Positions 34,220 to 44,445 of a stretch of 64,000 bases of DNA are shown here, in pieces. This DNA comes from JAFGLZ01 sp964390905. Lineage in GTDB: Bacteria > Planctomycetota > Phycisphaerae > UBA1845 > JAFGLZ01. Within the stretch, counting starts at the first letter, position 1. Every line of letters begins with the position of its first letter. A program made the translations under genes and the position numbers. Where the stretch lies: contig CAYMLO010000017.1 in NCBI GenBank assembly GCA_964390905.1, forward strand, positions 1 through 64,000, written 5' to 3'. The notes beneath the pieces are model-generated. The model did no database searches. It was not told where the DNA came from and saw only the letters and a program-made list of their open reading frames with translations.

Positions 34220-34930
34220 CTACTCCTTCTTCTTCTTGCGCTTCGGCTTCACGCCGAAGAACCGGCCCAGGCCACGCTCGTTGTGGCGCTTCGCTAGGGC
34301 GCTGAAGTAGGCGATGGTCCTGGCACGCTGGTCGGCCGGTTCTTTCATGAACCGATGCGCCCCCCTGGCAAAACGCGCTCGCCCGGTCGCAATCCGCTTC
34401 TCTCTGTCGGCGTCCGATTCACCGTCGCGAGGCCCCCCACGACGCCTGGGGTACATGGCGCGAACCTTCTTGCCCCATTGCTCCATCTCGTCGATCCGAT
34501 CGTCGAGGTAATCACTCCGGCCGTCTTCTGACAGCTTGGAGAACTCGATGATCTGTCGCTTCGTGCGCGCTTCCATCACCGCATGCATGTTGGCTCGGAT
34601 GCGCTTGCGCCTCTCCTCGCCCATGTCTTGCCAGTAGGCGGCCAACTCGTCGTCGTCCGTCTCGAGGATCCTCTGCATCTGCCCCTCCGTCCACGCGACG
34701 CGTTGCTTCAGGGGCAGTCGATTGAAATCGTCGCTGGCGGCGTAGTCGGCGCTCTCGTCGCGCGAGGCGGTTTCGACGTTCGGCGGCGGCTTCGGGGGTG
34801 GCGAGGGCCAGAGGGAGTACCCGGCTGTCCCAATACCCCCTAAACACAGCACGCCACCGAGGGAAATCAGGGCGATCTTCAAGACGCGAGCGTTCTTGAG
34901 GTCCTTCCAGTCCATCACGGGGATGAGCAT
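34220..34930 (-). CDS. Membrane-anchored helical protein, paralogue 1 of 3
   Basis: The 236-residue protein is the first copy in transcription order. It starts MLIPVMDWKDLKNARV, has one membrane helix (IALISLGGVLCLGGIGTAGYSLW), a WPSPPPKPPPNVETAS linker and a helical domain ending in KPKRKKKKE. The membrane helix differs more between copies than the distal domain, suggesting the outer helical domain is what is conserved. ATG 34930 has CGGAGACGCGACG upstream. It follows the pseudopilin gene by 47 nt. Topology prediction places the domain outside the cytoplasm; the function is not known. Confidence 0.76.
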   Translation of the reverse strand: MLIPVMDWKDLKNARVLKIALISLGGVLCLGGIGTAGYSLWPSPPPKPPPNVETASRDESADYAASDDFNRLPLKQRVAWTEGQMQRILETDDDELAAYWQDMGEERRKRIRANMHAVMEARTKRQIIEFSKLSEDGRSDYLDDRIDEMEQWGKKVRAMYPRRRGGPRDGESDADREKRIATGRARFARGAHRFMKEPADQRARTIAYFSALAKRHNERGLGRFFGVKPKRKKKKE

Positions 34931-34977
34931 CGTCGCGTCTCCGGACCGCCAGTCCCTCTCAACCGGACTCACCAAGG

Positions 34978-35721
34978 CTACAGATCGTCGGGGATGACAG
35001 CGTTGGGATCATTCGGATCGATCCCCCACGGCAGCCGCCAATGGTCCTCAACGTGGCAGTCGGCGTACAGCGTGTGCCGGATCTCCTTGTTGCCCTTCAT
35101 GCCGTGGAACGGGTCGTACTCCCGCAGCAGGTACAGATCCGTGATCCTGATGTCGAACCACGGACGAAAGTGTTCCGGAATGGGAATCGGCGAGTTCCAT
35201 TTGACGAAGGCATCGCCCACGCTGATTCTCGTCTTGAAGCCGAACCCGCTCATCACGTCGGACGCTGCATAGACCACGAAGAGGTACTCGTAGCTGGTCT
35301 GCTCGCTCTCCCAATAGCTCATGCTGACGAAGTTCGGGTCCGAGAGGTAGTTGGGATCGCGCACGGTCTTGCCCGGCTGGTCGGAAGGACAGCGGAAGAG
35401 CCTATCCTTCCCCTGCGTGTAGGGGCTGAGGAACTCCATGATCGGCGGATGGTAGTCGGGGGATGACGTGTCCTCCGGGTTGTTCGACGGCATGTCCGTC
35501 GCCGCCGGAAGAACGTCGTTGTAGTCGCTGAAGTACTGCTTCAGCGCCACCCCGATCTGCTGCAGGTTGCTCTTGCAGTAGGTCCGCCGGCTGTTCTCCT
35601 TCGCCTTGCCCAGGGCCGGCAGCAGAATGCTGATCAACAAGGTGATGATGGCGACCACCACCAACAACTCGACCAGCGTGAATGCCCGGTCCCTGGGCCC
35701 CTTCGTCAACGCCTTGCTCAT
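34978..35721 (-). CDS. Type IV pilin/type II secretion pseudopilin-like protein
   Basis: The 247-residue protein has a basic leader (MSKALTKGPRDRA), the prepilin peptidase site and hydrophobic helix FTLVELLVVVAIITLLISIL, then a globular domain with RRTYCKSNLQQIGVALKQYF and, near the end, a G(N)KEIRHTLYADCHVEDHW phrase. The Glu at position 5 of the mature helix is present. This is the widespread planctomycete pseudopilin-like design. ATG 35721 has GGGAG 7 nt upstream. It sits between a helical membrane protein gene and the triplicated genes in what looks like one operon headed by an ECF sigma factor. Confidence 0.87.
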   Translation of the reverse strand: MSKALTKGPRDRAFTLVELLVVVAIITLLISILLPALGKAKENSRRTYCKSNLQQIGVALKQYFSDYNDVLPAATDMPSNNPEDTSSPDYHPPIMEFLSPYTQGKDRLFRCPSDQPGKTVRDPNYLSDPNFVSMSYWESEQTSYEYLFVVYAASDVMSGFGFKTRISVGDAFVKWNSPIPIPEHFRPWFDIRITDLYLLREYDPFHGMKGNKEIRHTLYADCHVEDHWRLPWGIDPNDPNAVIPDDL

Positions 35722-35761
35722 CACGTGACTCCCACGCATCTGCGATCCGCACTCCGTTCGA

Positions 35762-36343
35762 CTACTCGCTCGGAACCGCCCTCGACGTCGCCGCCGACGC
35801 CGGCTGGGTGACTGACCTGATCAGCCACTGACCATGACGCCCCAGGATCCGACCCAGGTGTTCGCGCTGCTCGTCCTGAAGGACGGGCCAGAGATCGGCC
35901 AGGGCCTCGACGGCCAACTTCCGCAATTCTGGCTCGAACTCCCGACGCAACTCCTCCATCCTCGGATGGTACTTGTCGATGATGGACCGGACCCGCTTCT
36001 CCTGCTTGGCGTCGAGCTTGAGGATCTCCCGGACCCGGCGGGCGACGGCGTCCAACATCTCGGGGGAGCCCGGTTCGAGATCCTTGCCCAACCAGTCCGG
36101 ACGCCTCGGCTCGCACCCCGTGTTCGGAGACTCCGGGGGAGGCATCGGGTCAGCCGCGATCGGGTTGGATGCGATGGGCGCGGGGGAGACTGGCTGCCCC
36201 ATGAGCCGCCCGCTCAACGCCAGACCCGCGAAGAGCCCCGACAGGAACAGGACCGCGGCGCCCACCGTCATCCACAAACCCGCGCGCGTCGCGCGAGACG
36301 TTACCTGGCTGCTCAGTTCATCAACGCTATCGCGGTCCACCAT
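35762..36343 (-). CDS. Membrane-anchored helical protein with Spy/CpxP-like or heavy-metal-sensor-like domain
   Basis: The 193-residue protein has an N-terminal cytoplasmic stretch, one membrane helix at about residues 24-46 (WMTVGAAVLFLSGLFAGLALSG), a proline-rich linker, and a helical domain (LKLDAKQEKRVRSIIDKYHPRMEELRREFEPELRKLAVEALADLWPVLQDEQREHLGRIL). This repeat-helical pattern resembles periplasmic LTxxQ/Spy-type sensor or chaperone proteins, an inference. Its start overlaps the anti-sigma stop by 17 nt, so the two are translationally linked. Confidence 0.75.
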   Translation of the reverse strand: MVDRDSVDELSSQVTSRATRAGLWMTVGAAVLFLSGLFAGLALSGRLMGQPVSPAPIASNPIAADPMPPPESPNTGCEPRRPDWLGKDLEPGSPEMLDAVARRVREILKLDAKQEKRVRSIIDKYHPRMEELRREFEPELRKLAVEALADLWPVLQDEQREHLGRILGRHGQWLIRSVTQPASAATSRAVPSE

Positions 36344-36911
36344 AGCTAAGCACTACCCACCAAACGGACGAGTCAGCCGACGCCGCCTTCGAGGGCAGAT
36401 CGACCCAGCCATGCACCGGAATCGCCGAGGCGACCGCCGAGTCCAGCGGGTCCTTGCGACCGGGCGAGTGGGCCCCGTCTGCTGCAAGGCCCGGTTGCGA
36501 CATCCCCGGAGGCCCGATCGCAGGACGGTCCGAGCCGACGCCAAACGCCCACATGACGCTCCATATCAGGGCCAGAGAGGCAGCGATCCCCACACCGGCC
36601 GCACACCCCCGACGCGCCCACCGATGCCACGCCTCGTAGCGAGCCAAACGGATCAGCAGGTCCACGGTCCGGTCGTCTGCAAGATTAGGCGCCTGGGAAC
36701 GGGCCTCGGCGTCGATCTGATCCGCTAGCGTCTCTAGGGCTACGCCGAGCCGCTCGGCCCGAGCGGCCGAATCCCGACACGACGGACAGGTGTCCAGGTG
36801 GCCGGTCGACACGGCATCGACCGAGCCACCCGTTCGACCGGAGGACACGAGCGCATCCCAACAAGCCGAACAGTCTTGATGCTTGCCGGCAGATTCTCGG
36901 TCGGTTGTCAT
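36327..36911 (-). CDS. Zinc-finger-type transmembrane anti-sigma factor
   Basis: The 194-residue protein has a conserved HxxxCxxC motif, HLDTCPSC (His38, Cys42, Cys45), and another Cys pair near the N terminus (Cys14, Cys17), consistent with a ZAS-type anti-sigma domain. One membrane helix follows at about residues 101-120 (AAGVGIAASLALIWSVMWAF), then a short extracytoplasmic tail. ATG 36911 was chosen over a longer frame that reads through the sigma gene; it has AGGA about 7 nt upstream. The sigma gene ends 17 nt before it. It likely holds the sigma factor inactive until an envelope signal arrives. Confidence 0.8.
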   Translation of the reverse strand: MTTDRESAGKHQDCSACWDALVSSGRTGGSVDAVSTGHLDTCPSCRDSAARAERLGVALETLADQIDAEARSQAPNLADDRTVDLLIRLARYEAWHRWARRGCAAGVGIAASLALIWSVMWAFGVGSDRPAIGPPGMSQPGLAADGAHSPGRKDPLDSAVASAIPVHGWVDLPSKAASADSSVWWVVLSYGGPR

Positions 36912-36928
36912 CGAAAATCCTGCATCAC

Positions 36929-37552
36929 TCAAGGGACGAGCCGCATGGCCAGTTCGCGTCTCGCCCGATAGAGGCGGTCGTTCACGACTTGGGCGGAAGT
37001 CCCTAACACCTCCGCCGCCTGCTGCGGGGACAGACCCAGCAGATCCCGCAATACGACGACCTCCCGCCACGTCGGCCGAAGCCGACGGATCTCCTCCCGA
37101 AGTCGATCGACGCCCTCCTGGCGGATGGCTCTGGCGTCTGCCCCTTGGCCTGTCCCAGCCAACGGCGCGATGCCGGGCGGACCGGCCAATCTAAGCCACC
37201 GACGCGTTCGCCGCCGCCGCGCCCGATCCCGCACAAGGTTCAGCGCCGTCCGGTACAACCAGGGACGCAGCGATGCAGGAGGCGAGAGTTCCGGAAGGTG
37301 TTGAATCAGTCGTAGAAACACCTCCTGACACAGATCCTCCACCTCGTGCCGATCGTCCCAGAGACCCAGCACGAGCCGCCGGACAGCCAACTCATGACGG
37401 CGAACCAGCTCGACCAGGGCCCCGCGGTCACCGGCCTGGTACCGGCGCACATAGACATCGTCAGACTCTGGGGCCTCGTCCTTCCCCGGCCCAGGGTGGA
37501 ACGCATGACCCGAGCTGGCATGATCCGGTGGCATATCGACCTGGATCACCAT
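36929..37552 (-). CDS. ECF-type RNA polymerase sigma factor (heads a seven-gene operon)
   Basis: The 207-residue product from ATG 37552 (or 201 from ATG 37534) has region 2 (GALVELVRRHELAVRRLVLGL, then VEDLCQEVFLRLIQHL and LRPWLYRTALNLVRDRARRR) and region 4 (LRPTWREVVVLRDLLGLSPQQAAEVLGTSAQVVNDRLYRARRELA). Frame extends far upstream, but that part overlaps the divergent clpB gene and is not coding. Neither start has a strong ribosome-binding site. A TATAAT lies on the minus strand at 37726-37721, about 170 bp before the start. The downstream genes run in the order anti-sigma, helical protein, pseudopilin, three paralogues. Confidence 0.88.
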   Translation of the reverse strand: MVIQVDMPPDHASSGHAFHPGPGKDEAPESDDVYVRRYQAGDRGALVELVRRHELAVRRLVLGLWDDRHEVEDLCQEVFLRLIQHLPELSPPASLRPWLYRTALNLVRDRARRRRTRRWLRLAGPPGIAPLAGTGQGADARAIRQEGVDRLREEIRRLRPTWREVVVLRDLLGLSPQQAAEVLGTSAQVVNDRLYRARRELAMRLVP

Positions 37553-37799
37553 AGTAAACGCAAATGCCCCATCTCGATCGGTCAGATTCTGTCGATTCTC
37601 GTAAGGTTTCGGCACGGGCTTGGCGACCGGGTGGCTGATCTGGGCGGCGTTTCCGGACACCAAACCGTCGGCTTGACACTGCCACAATGGCAGTTTGGGA
37701 ACACGAAGCCATCGTAAAGTATTATATAGAAGAACCTTGTGACCAAGTGGCCCTGGAACACCGATTGCATGTTTCCGGATTGACCGAGGAGACCATGCC
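37553..37799. promoter_or_regulatory. Divergent control region between ECF sigma and clpB
   Basis: This 247-bp stretch contains an inverted repeat at 37678-37694 and an AT-rich block (TATTATATAG) at 37720-37729. On the minus strand the block includes TATAAT, which may serve the sigma operon. A TTGACA at 37673-37678 points toward clpB, but no consensus -10 lies 17 bp further on. No CIRCE element is seen. Confidence 0.45.
37678..37694. promoter_or_regulatory. Perfect inverted repeat (ACTGCCA-CAA-TGGCAGT), candidate clpB heat-shock operator
   Basis: A perfect 7-bp inverted repeat with a 3-nt spacer overlaps the last base of a TTGACA hexamer. It lies about 105-120 bp before the clpB ATG. Its placement on a -35-like box suggests a repressor-binding site. 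It does not match CIRCE (HrcA) or HAIR (HspR) consensus. Confidence 0.45.
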
Positions 37800-40418
<2,619 letters not shown>

Positions 40419-40448
40419 ACTCTCTTCGAGCCGAAGCCCGCGTCGTCC

Positions 40449-41450
40449 TCAAGGCACGCTTTTGCCAGACTTGGGCAACTTGGCAGTTTTGTTGAGTACG
40501 ATGGCCTTCTGTTCCTCGGCGCCCTTGGCAACGCTCCAGAACCAGGGCCCGCTGGGATCGAAGCATTGGGCACCAACGTAGTTCTTCAGGATTTCCTCAT
40601 AGCACCGAACTGCTTGATCGTAACACTTGCGGGCCTGCTTCACGCCATCGTCTGACCGATCGGTCAGCCCATCGGCTTCTTCCTGGTACGACTGCCCCAT
40701 AATGAACCAGCATGTTCCCACGTCATACAGCGCCCAGAACTGCTCGAAGAACTTCTTCGCCTGATTCAGTGAGGGTGGTAGCTTCGGGAGCACCTCAGGG
40801 TACTTCTGGTTGTGCAGGACTTGCTGCTGCTTGGCGACATGCTGAAACTCCTCAATGCAAGCCGTTGCCAACATCCGCGCCATCTCGAGCTTCTTCTTGT
40901 TCAGATACCGCCACGCCAATGCCGTGTAGCCCGCTGAGTCCTCGGGGAAGACAGCGGAATCCCGCTCTGCCGCCAAGCGACACCCCAATTGGCACTTAGG
41001 CCTAACCCTTATCGTTGCCCCTATGCGCGGATCATCCCACTTCGCGTTTGGGTATTCGGTGATGACTTTCGAGAATAGGCTTTGGGCCCCGGCGAATTCA
41101 CCCGTGCGTCGTAGGGCATCTGCTTTCAGGAAGAGACAAGTCCCAGCAGCATTCGGTCCTCGGTCACCACTCGCTAGAAACGCTTCGATGGTCTCCATCA
41201 ATTCTCCCCACTTCTCCGCTCTCCTGAGTTCCCAGATTCTCGTCATTGTTGCTGCGCCGCCCTCCTTGGCCTTTCCCGCCTCGTCCTTCCCTGCTCGGGG
41301 TCTTCGGGCAACACCTTCGCTCGGGCCCAGGTGCCTCGGCGGAGCGCTCGAGGAGCCGTGTCCGGTGCCTGCAGGTCTCGGTTCCGTACATCCGGAACAC
41401 GCCAAGAACGCCGCCGACGCCAAAAGGACTTGGGTTGTTGTTCCACTCAT
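40449..41450 (-). CDS. Lipoprotein with helical (TPR-like) repeats
   Basis: The 333-residue product from ATG 41450 (GAGGTG about 4 nt upstream) begins MSGTTTQVLLASAAFLACSGC, where LACSGC gives a lipobox-like cleavage site. After a low-complexity linker, helical pairs follow (ELRRAEKWGELMETIEAF; CLFLKADALRRTGEFAGAQSLFSKVI; ARKCYDQAVRCYEEIL), consistent with TPR-like repeats. No specific family is recognised. It lies 69 nt after a coiled-coil membrane protein gene on the same strand and probably shares its transcript. A scaffold or assembly role in the envelope is possible but unproven. Confidence 0.7.
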   Translation of the reverse strand: MSGTTTQVLLASAAFLACSGCTEPRPAGTGHGSSSAPPRHLGPSEGVARRPRAGKDEAGKAKEGGAATMTRIWELRRAEKWGELMETIEAFLASGDRGPNAAGTCLFLKADALRRTGEFAGAQSLFSKVITEYPNAKWDDPRIGATIRVRPKCQLGCRLAAERDSAVFPEDSAGYTALAWRYLNKKKLEMARMLATACIEEFQHVAKQQQVLHNQKYPEVLPKLPPSLNQAKKFFEQFWALYDVGTCWFIMGQSYQEEADGLTDRSDDGVKQARKCYDQAVRCYEEILKNYVGAQCFDPSGPWFWSVAKGAEEQKAIVLNKTAKLPKSGKSVP

Positions 41451-41519
41451 GACGCACCTCATTCCTTGTGTGACCTGTATTGCAGCCCTCACTCAACTGC
41501 CCCGTATTCGGAGTCTTGG

Positions 41520-42644
41520 TCATCTCCTCCGCATCAGGTAAACCTCGATTTCGTTCGTCTCAGACGCGGCCACTGGCGGTAGCTGGGCAATAAAAGACGC
41601 CCCCCATTTCTCGACAAAGACCTCACGCGACAACTGCTCGAGCTTGCCGATCTCCGGCAACGAAGTAAGGAGTTCGCGGACCTCCGCGGCCTTCGATTTG
41701 ACGTCCGGAGTGTATGTGATGACGTTGAAGGCAAGCCCTCCTGCCCCAGGCGCCTTGACAGTACGGGGCGGCGAGGGAAGTACGGCTTGAACCGGGGATA
41801 GGAACTTCTCCGCTCTGGCAATATCCATCGCGGAGGCCTTGAAGCCAACTCGAGTTAGCTTCTCCGCCGCTTTTGCGCCCAGATCTCCCACGCCCTCTTT
41901 GAAGTAAACGGCAACACGGTACTGGGCGTTCTCCGCAAAGCGTTGCTGGGCCGTGAGCGCCGCTGTCTGGATCTGGGCGACTTGTTCCCGGTACGCGGCA
42001 AGGACTTGAGGACTGGCTCTTCCTTGCCCCACGACATCTTCCATCAGTTCCTCCGTACGGGCCAATCGCCTAGCAAGGTCTTCCATCTTCCTGTCAGAAC
42101 TGGCCCTCAGATTGGCGCTCTCGGCAGCAAGCGCTTGCTGCAAGGCCAAGTACATCGCGTCCACCTCAGTAGCCTTCTGCCGAAGCGCGGCGAGGGTCTT
42201 GCCGTATTCCTCAGCCTGCTTCTGCGCCTCCTCTGTAGCGCCCTTCGCTCTTTGCGCACAGCTTTTCGCGAGTACGCCCGCCCTGACACAGTCCGCCGCG
42301 TCCGCCCTGGCCTCGTCCAACCTCGGCTTGACCTGATGGTCGAGTATCTCACCCACACGCTCGCGCACCGTCTCACGGATCACCCCTCTGATGAGCACCG
42401 ATCCACCAAGGAGGCTAACCACCGACAAGACCAGGAACAGCCACCAAAATCGCTTTGTCCCCCAGCGCCACAGCTCGGCCTTGGATTCGTCGAGCAGTTG
42501 GGTCCGAACCAAGGGATACTCCCAGGTTGGGGAGAGGCGTATCGTGTGCTGCAGGTGCGAGGAAGGGTTGCCTGATGCCAGAGCGGGGGAAGTCTCGGGT
42601 TGCGTCTCTTGGTGGTTCTGATCATCATCACTTCCTGGTGGCAT
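41520..42644 (-). CDS. Single-pass membrane protein with coiled coil and C-terminal globular domain
   Basis: The 374-residue protein has a ~65-residue cytoplasmic part, one membrane segment (FWWLFLVLSVVSLLGGSVLI), a long coiled coil (about residues 95-250, rich in Ala, Glu and Arg), and a C-terminal alpha/beta domain (YRVAVYFKEGVGDLGAKAAEKLTRVGFKAS ... FNVITYTPDVKSKAAEVRELL). The last domain has the look of a LytR-C-terminal-like fold, a guess from pattern only. ATG 42644 has AAGGA 8 nt upstream. A TPR-like lipoprotein gene follows. Confidence 0.7.
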   Translation of the reverse strand: MPPGSDDDQNHQETQPETSPALASGNPSSHLQHTIRLSPTWEYPLVRTQLLDESKAELWRWGTKRFWWLFLVLSVVSLLGGSVLIRGVIRETVRERVGEILDHQVKPRLDEARADAADCVRAGVLAKSCAQRAKGATEEAQKQAEEYGKTLAALRQKATEVDAMYLALQQALAAESANLRASSDRKMEDLARRLARTEELMEDVVGQGRASPQVLAAYREQVAQIQTAALTAQQRFAENAQYRVAVYFKEGVGDLGAKAAEKLTRVGFKASAMDIARAEKFLSPVQAVLPSPPRTVKAPGAGGLAFNVITYTPDVKSKAAEVRELLTSLPEIGKLEQLSREVFVEKWGASFIAQLPPVAASETNEIEVYLMRRR

Positions 42645-42907
42645 TGCGAATGTCCTTAGCGAGCCAGGCGATCCAAGCCGACAGTAATGGGCTGGCTCGT
42701 TCTGTGCACAGTGGCCATCCAGAGCAGCTTCTTAGGACACGATACATTGGAAATCTAGGAGACCTGGCGCCACATGTCAACCCGCTGGTGTGGGATTGTT
42801 GCGCGCCGTCGTCGCAGCCCGTCCTGGTGCCAGGCGTTGTCGCCATGCCCCCCAAGATTGAGGGGGCATGGCGACCTTGGCCGTTCCCGGCAAGACAAGC
42901 CCGCCGT
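42645..42907. other. Intergenic stretch with a large palindrome
   Basis: About 260 bp between the coiled-coil gene (minus) and the decayed clpB remnant (plus). It holds a 14-bp-stem palindrome, listed separately. No gene or clear promoter is seen. Confidence 0.5.
42839..42875. repeat. Large perfect palindrome (14-bp stem, 9-nt loop)
   Basis: GTCGCCATGCCCCC (42839-42852) pairs perfectly with GGGGGCATGGCGAC (42862-42875) around the loop CAAGATTGA. It lies about 30 bp before the clpB remnant. It could be a REP/BIME-like dispersed palindrome or a short mobile remnant. Only the pairing is observed; copy number is unknown. Confidence 0.6.
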
Positions 42908-43182
42908 CATCGTGCTGACGCAGCTCAAGTGCCGGTCGCCAGCAGTCCGCGCGCAACCATGCCGTTGCACATCACCGACGCGAGGTGACAGCACTTGGCG
43001 GGCAAGGGCTACGCCCCGCCTACGGCACCGGGTCGCTAGAGCGCCTGATCCAGGAACGGTTCGAGAATCCCCTGGCCAAGCACATCCTCGGCGACCGCGA
43101 CGCCATCGAGATCGACGCCAAAGGCGAGACCCACACATTCACCAAGACCCAGGCAGTGCTGGAGGCCGAGCTGGTAAAATAA
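42908..43182 (+). pseudogene. Decayed 3' remnant of a second clpB gene
   Basis: Translation across frames matches the C-terminal end of the intact clpB product. ATG 42959 reads MPLHITDAR, comparable to MLLQITDAA of ClpB, then TGA (42986-42988). The same frame continues QHLAGKGYAP, comparable to RLANDGYDP. After a one-base shift in the next frame AYGTGSLERLIQERFENPLAKHILGD follows, comparable to VYGARPLKRLIQQQIENPLAKRILAG. The tail GETHTFTKTQAVLEAELVK matches GEGFTFTRAEAVLEGELVE. So a nonsense codon and a frameshift break the frame. Homology upstream of 42959 is weak (IVLTQLK near 42908-42930). It is probably non-functional; a GTG-start 65-codon frame (42985-43182) is open but unlikely to be expressed. 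Confidence 0.82.
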
Positions 43183-43210
43183 GCTAGCCTGAAGAGGGGG
43201 AGCGATAGCC

Positions 43211-43429
43211 ATGAGATACGCGGTGGTCATTGAGAAGGGGCCGGCAAGCTACGGGGCCTATGTTCCCGACCCGCCGGGCTGCGTGGCCGTGGGTGAGACG
43301 GAGACCGAAGTCGAACGCCTCATCAAGGAAGCGATCGCGTTCCATCTCGACGGGATGAAACAGGACGGCGAGCCGATCCCTGAGCCTTCCTGCAAGGTTG
43401 AATACTTGGAAGTGCCAGCCCCTGCTTGA
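43211..43429 (+). CDS. HicB-like (UPF0150) small protein without a HicA partner
   Basis: The 72-residue protein begins MRYAVVIEKGPASYGAYVPDPPGCVAVGETETEVERLIKEAI, the characteristic HicB-like fold of ~70 residues seen in type II toxin-antitoxin antitoxins and many solitary proteins. The family tag AYVPDPPGCVAxGETxxE is clear. GGGGGAGCGATAGCC upstream provides a strong ribosome-binding site. No HicA-type toxin gene (short, with conserved His) is found on either side, so it is an orphan. It could regulate a distant HicA or have another role. Confidence 0.85.
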   Translation: MRYAVVIEKGPASYGAYVPDPPGCVAVGETETEVERLIKEAIAFHLDGMKQDGEPIPEPSCKVEYLEVPAPA

Positions 43430-43528
43430 CCGGCGCCGCGATCATGTGTCAAGTTACCCCAACCTGTTGAAGCACGCCCGGGCTGAGGCGCTATCGAGCG
43501 GAACCCAACGCCGTCCGAGGAACGTAAT

Positions 43529-44086
43529 ATGCGCGCGGAAGTCCGAACTGCACTGAAGACGGCAGGACGATCGCTGCTCTTCGCTGTCGGCGGTTGCGCG
43601 GGGATCTGGCTCGCGCTCGAGATGAAGACGTACGCCGACGCATCGGGCGCGAAGGTTGTCGCGTATCTGGCCCTTCCGCTTCTGGCAGCGGGTATGGGCG
43701 CAGGTCTGGTGGGAACCGCAGGGGTTGTGGCCTCCTTCCTTGATCTGCTGATGGGCCACCAAGACGATCGTTCGCCCGGCAGCAGCGATCGAGACGGCAT
43801 TGTCCTTCGCCGGCGGAGGCGACGGTGGCTTCTGGTGTATGGGCTGTTCCTTCCGCTCGCCGCGACACTGATTGCCTCGGTGGCCATCACGTACCTGGCG
43901 CGGGAGGGATTGACGTCGCCGAACCTATCGCTGTGGAAACTCATCCTCGTGGCTGCAGGATGCATGTTCGCCGTCGTTTGGGGGCCCGCCGCCGTGCTGT
44001 ATCTCATGTCGGCCTTGGCTCGGCGCACGAGCAAACGCGCCGCATCTCCTCCGGCCAAGCGATCTGACGAAGGGCCGGAGGCGTAG
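43529..44086 (+). CDS. Hypothetical four-helix membrane protein
   Basis: The 185-residue protein has about four hydrophobic segments: SLLFAVGGCAGIWLAL, VVAYLALPLLAAGMGAGLVGTAGVVASFL, WLLVYGLFLPLAATLIASVAITYL and LILVAAGCMFAVVWGPAAVLYLM. A basic RRRRRR cluster lies between helices two and three. The tail is polar. GAGGAA sits about 6 nt before the ATG. No family is recognised. Confidence 0.7.
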   Translation: MRAEVRTALKTAGRSLLFAVGGCAGIWLALEMKTYADASGAKVVAYLALPLLAAGMGAGLVGTAGVVASFLDLLMGHQDDRSPGSSDRDGIVLRRRRRRWLLVYGLFLPLAATLIASVAITYLAREGLTSPNLSLWKLILVAAGCMFAVVWGPAAVLYLMSALARRTSKRAASPPAKRSDEGPEA

Positions 44087-44445
44087 TCCCGTCCCTCCCG
44101 ACTCTGATCTGCTGCCTGCCAAGATGATCATCCGATCGGGCGAAAATATCTACGATTCCCCGACGATGGGTGGTTGACTCGCCTCCGAGCGGGTATCCTA
44201 TCGGACGGAGGGCCACGTCCGTCCGCAGGTGGGGGCCCGACGCAGGGCCCTGTCGTCCGGTGGGCCGGGCGTGGGGAGGCGCGGTGATTGATTTGGTGTC
44301 TTGATTGCCAAGGGTCCGATAACTGATAGGGGCAAGTCTTCCGGGCGCTGCTGGATCCGGACGTCTTGCTCGTTGAAGGAAGGGGTATCGGCAGCCGGGG
44401 GAATCACTTGCCGACGTTGGCAGCGTCCAGAAAAGGAGTTCTGCA
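44087..44445. other. Intergenic region upstream of the PilZ-like gene
   Basis: This 359-bp stretch follows a membrane protein gene. It contains a GGGCCC-n6-GGGCCC palindrome near 44235-44252 and a TTGACT hexamer (44174-44179) without a convincing -10 partner. AAAAGGAG about 8 nt before the PilZ gene is a good ribosome-binding site. No riboswitch or gene is recognised. Confidence 0.45.

Noticed and set aside
37673..37701. Standard sigma-70 promoter for clpB from TTGACA
   Set aside because: TTGACA is present, but the hexamer 17 bp later (TGGGAA) is not a -10 box, so I listed only the inverted repeat and the AT-rich block.
42985..43182. 65-residue stand-alone gene
   Set aside because: Its sequence is the out-of-frame tail of a ClpB protein with no proper start of its own, so a remnant is more likely.
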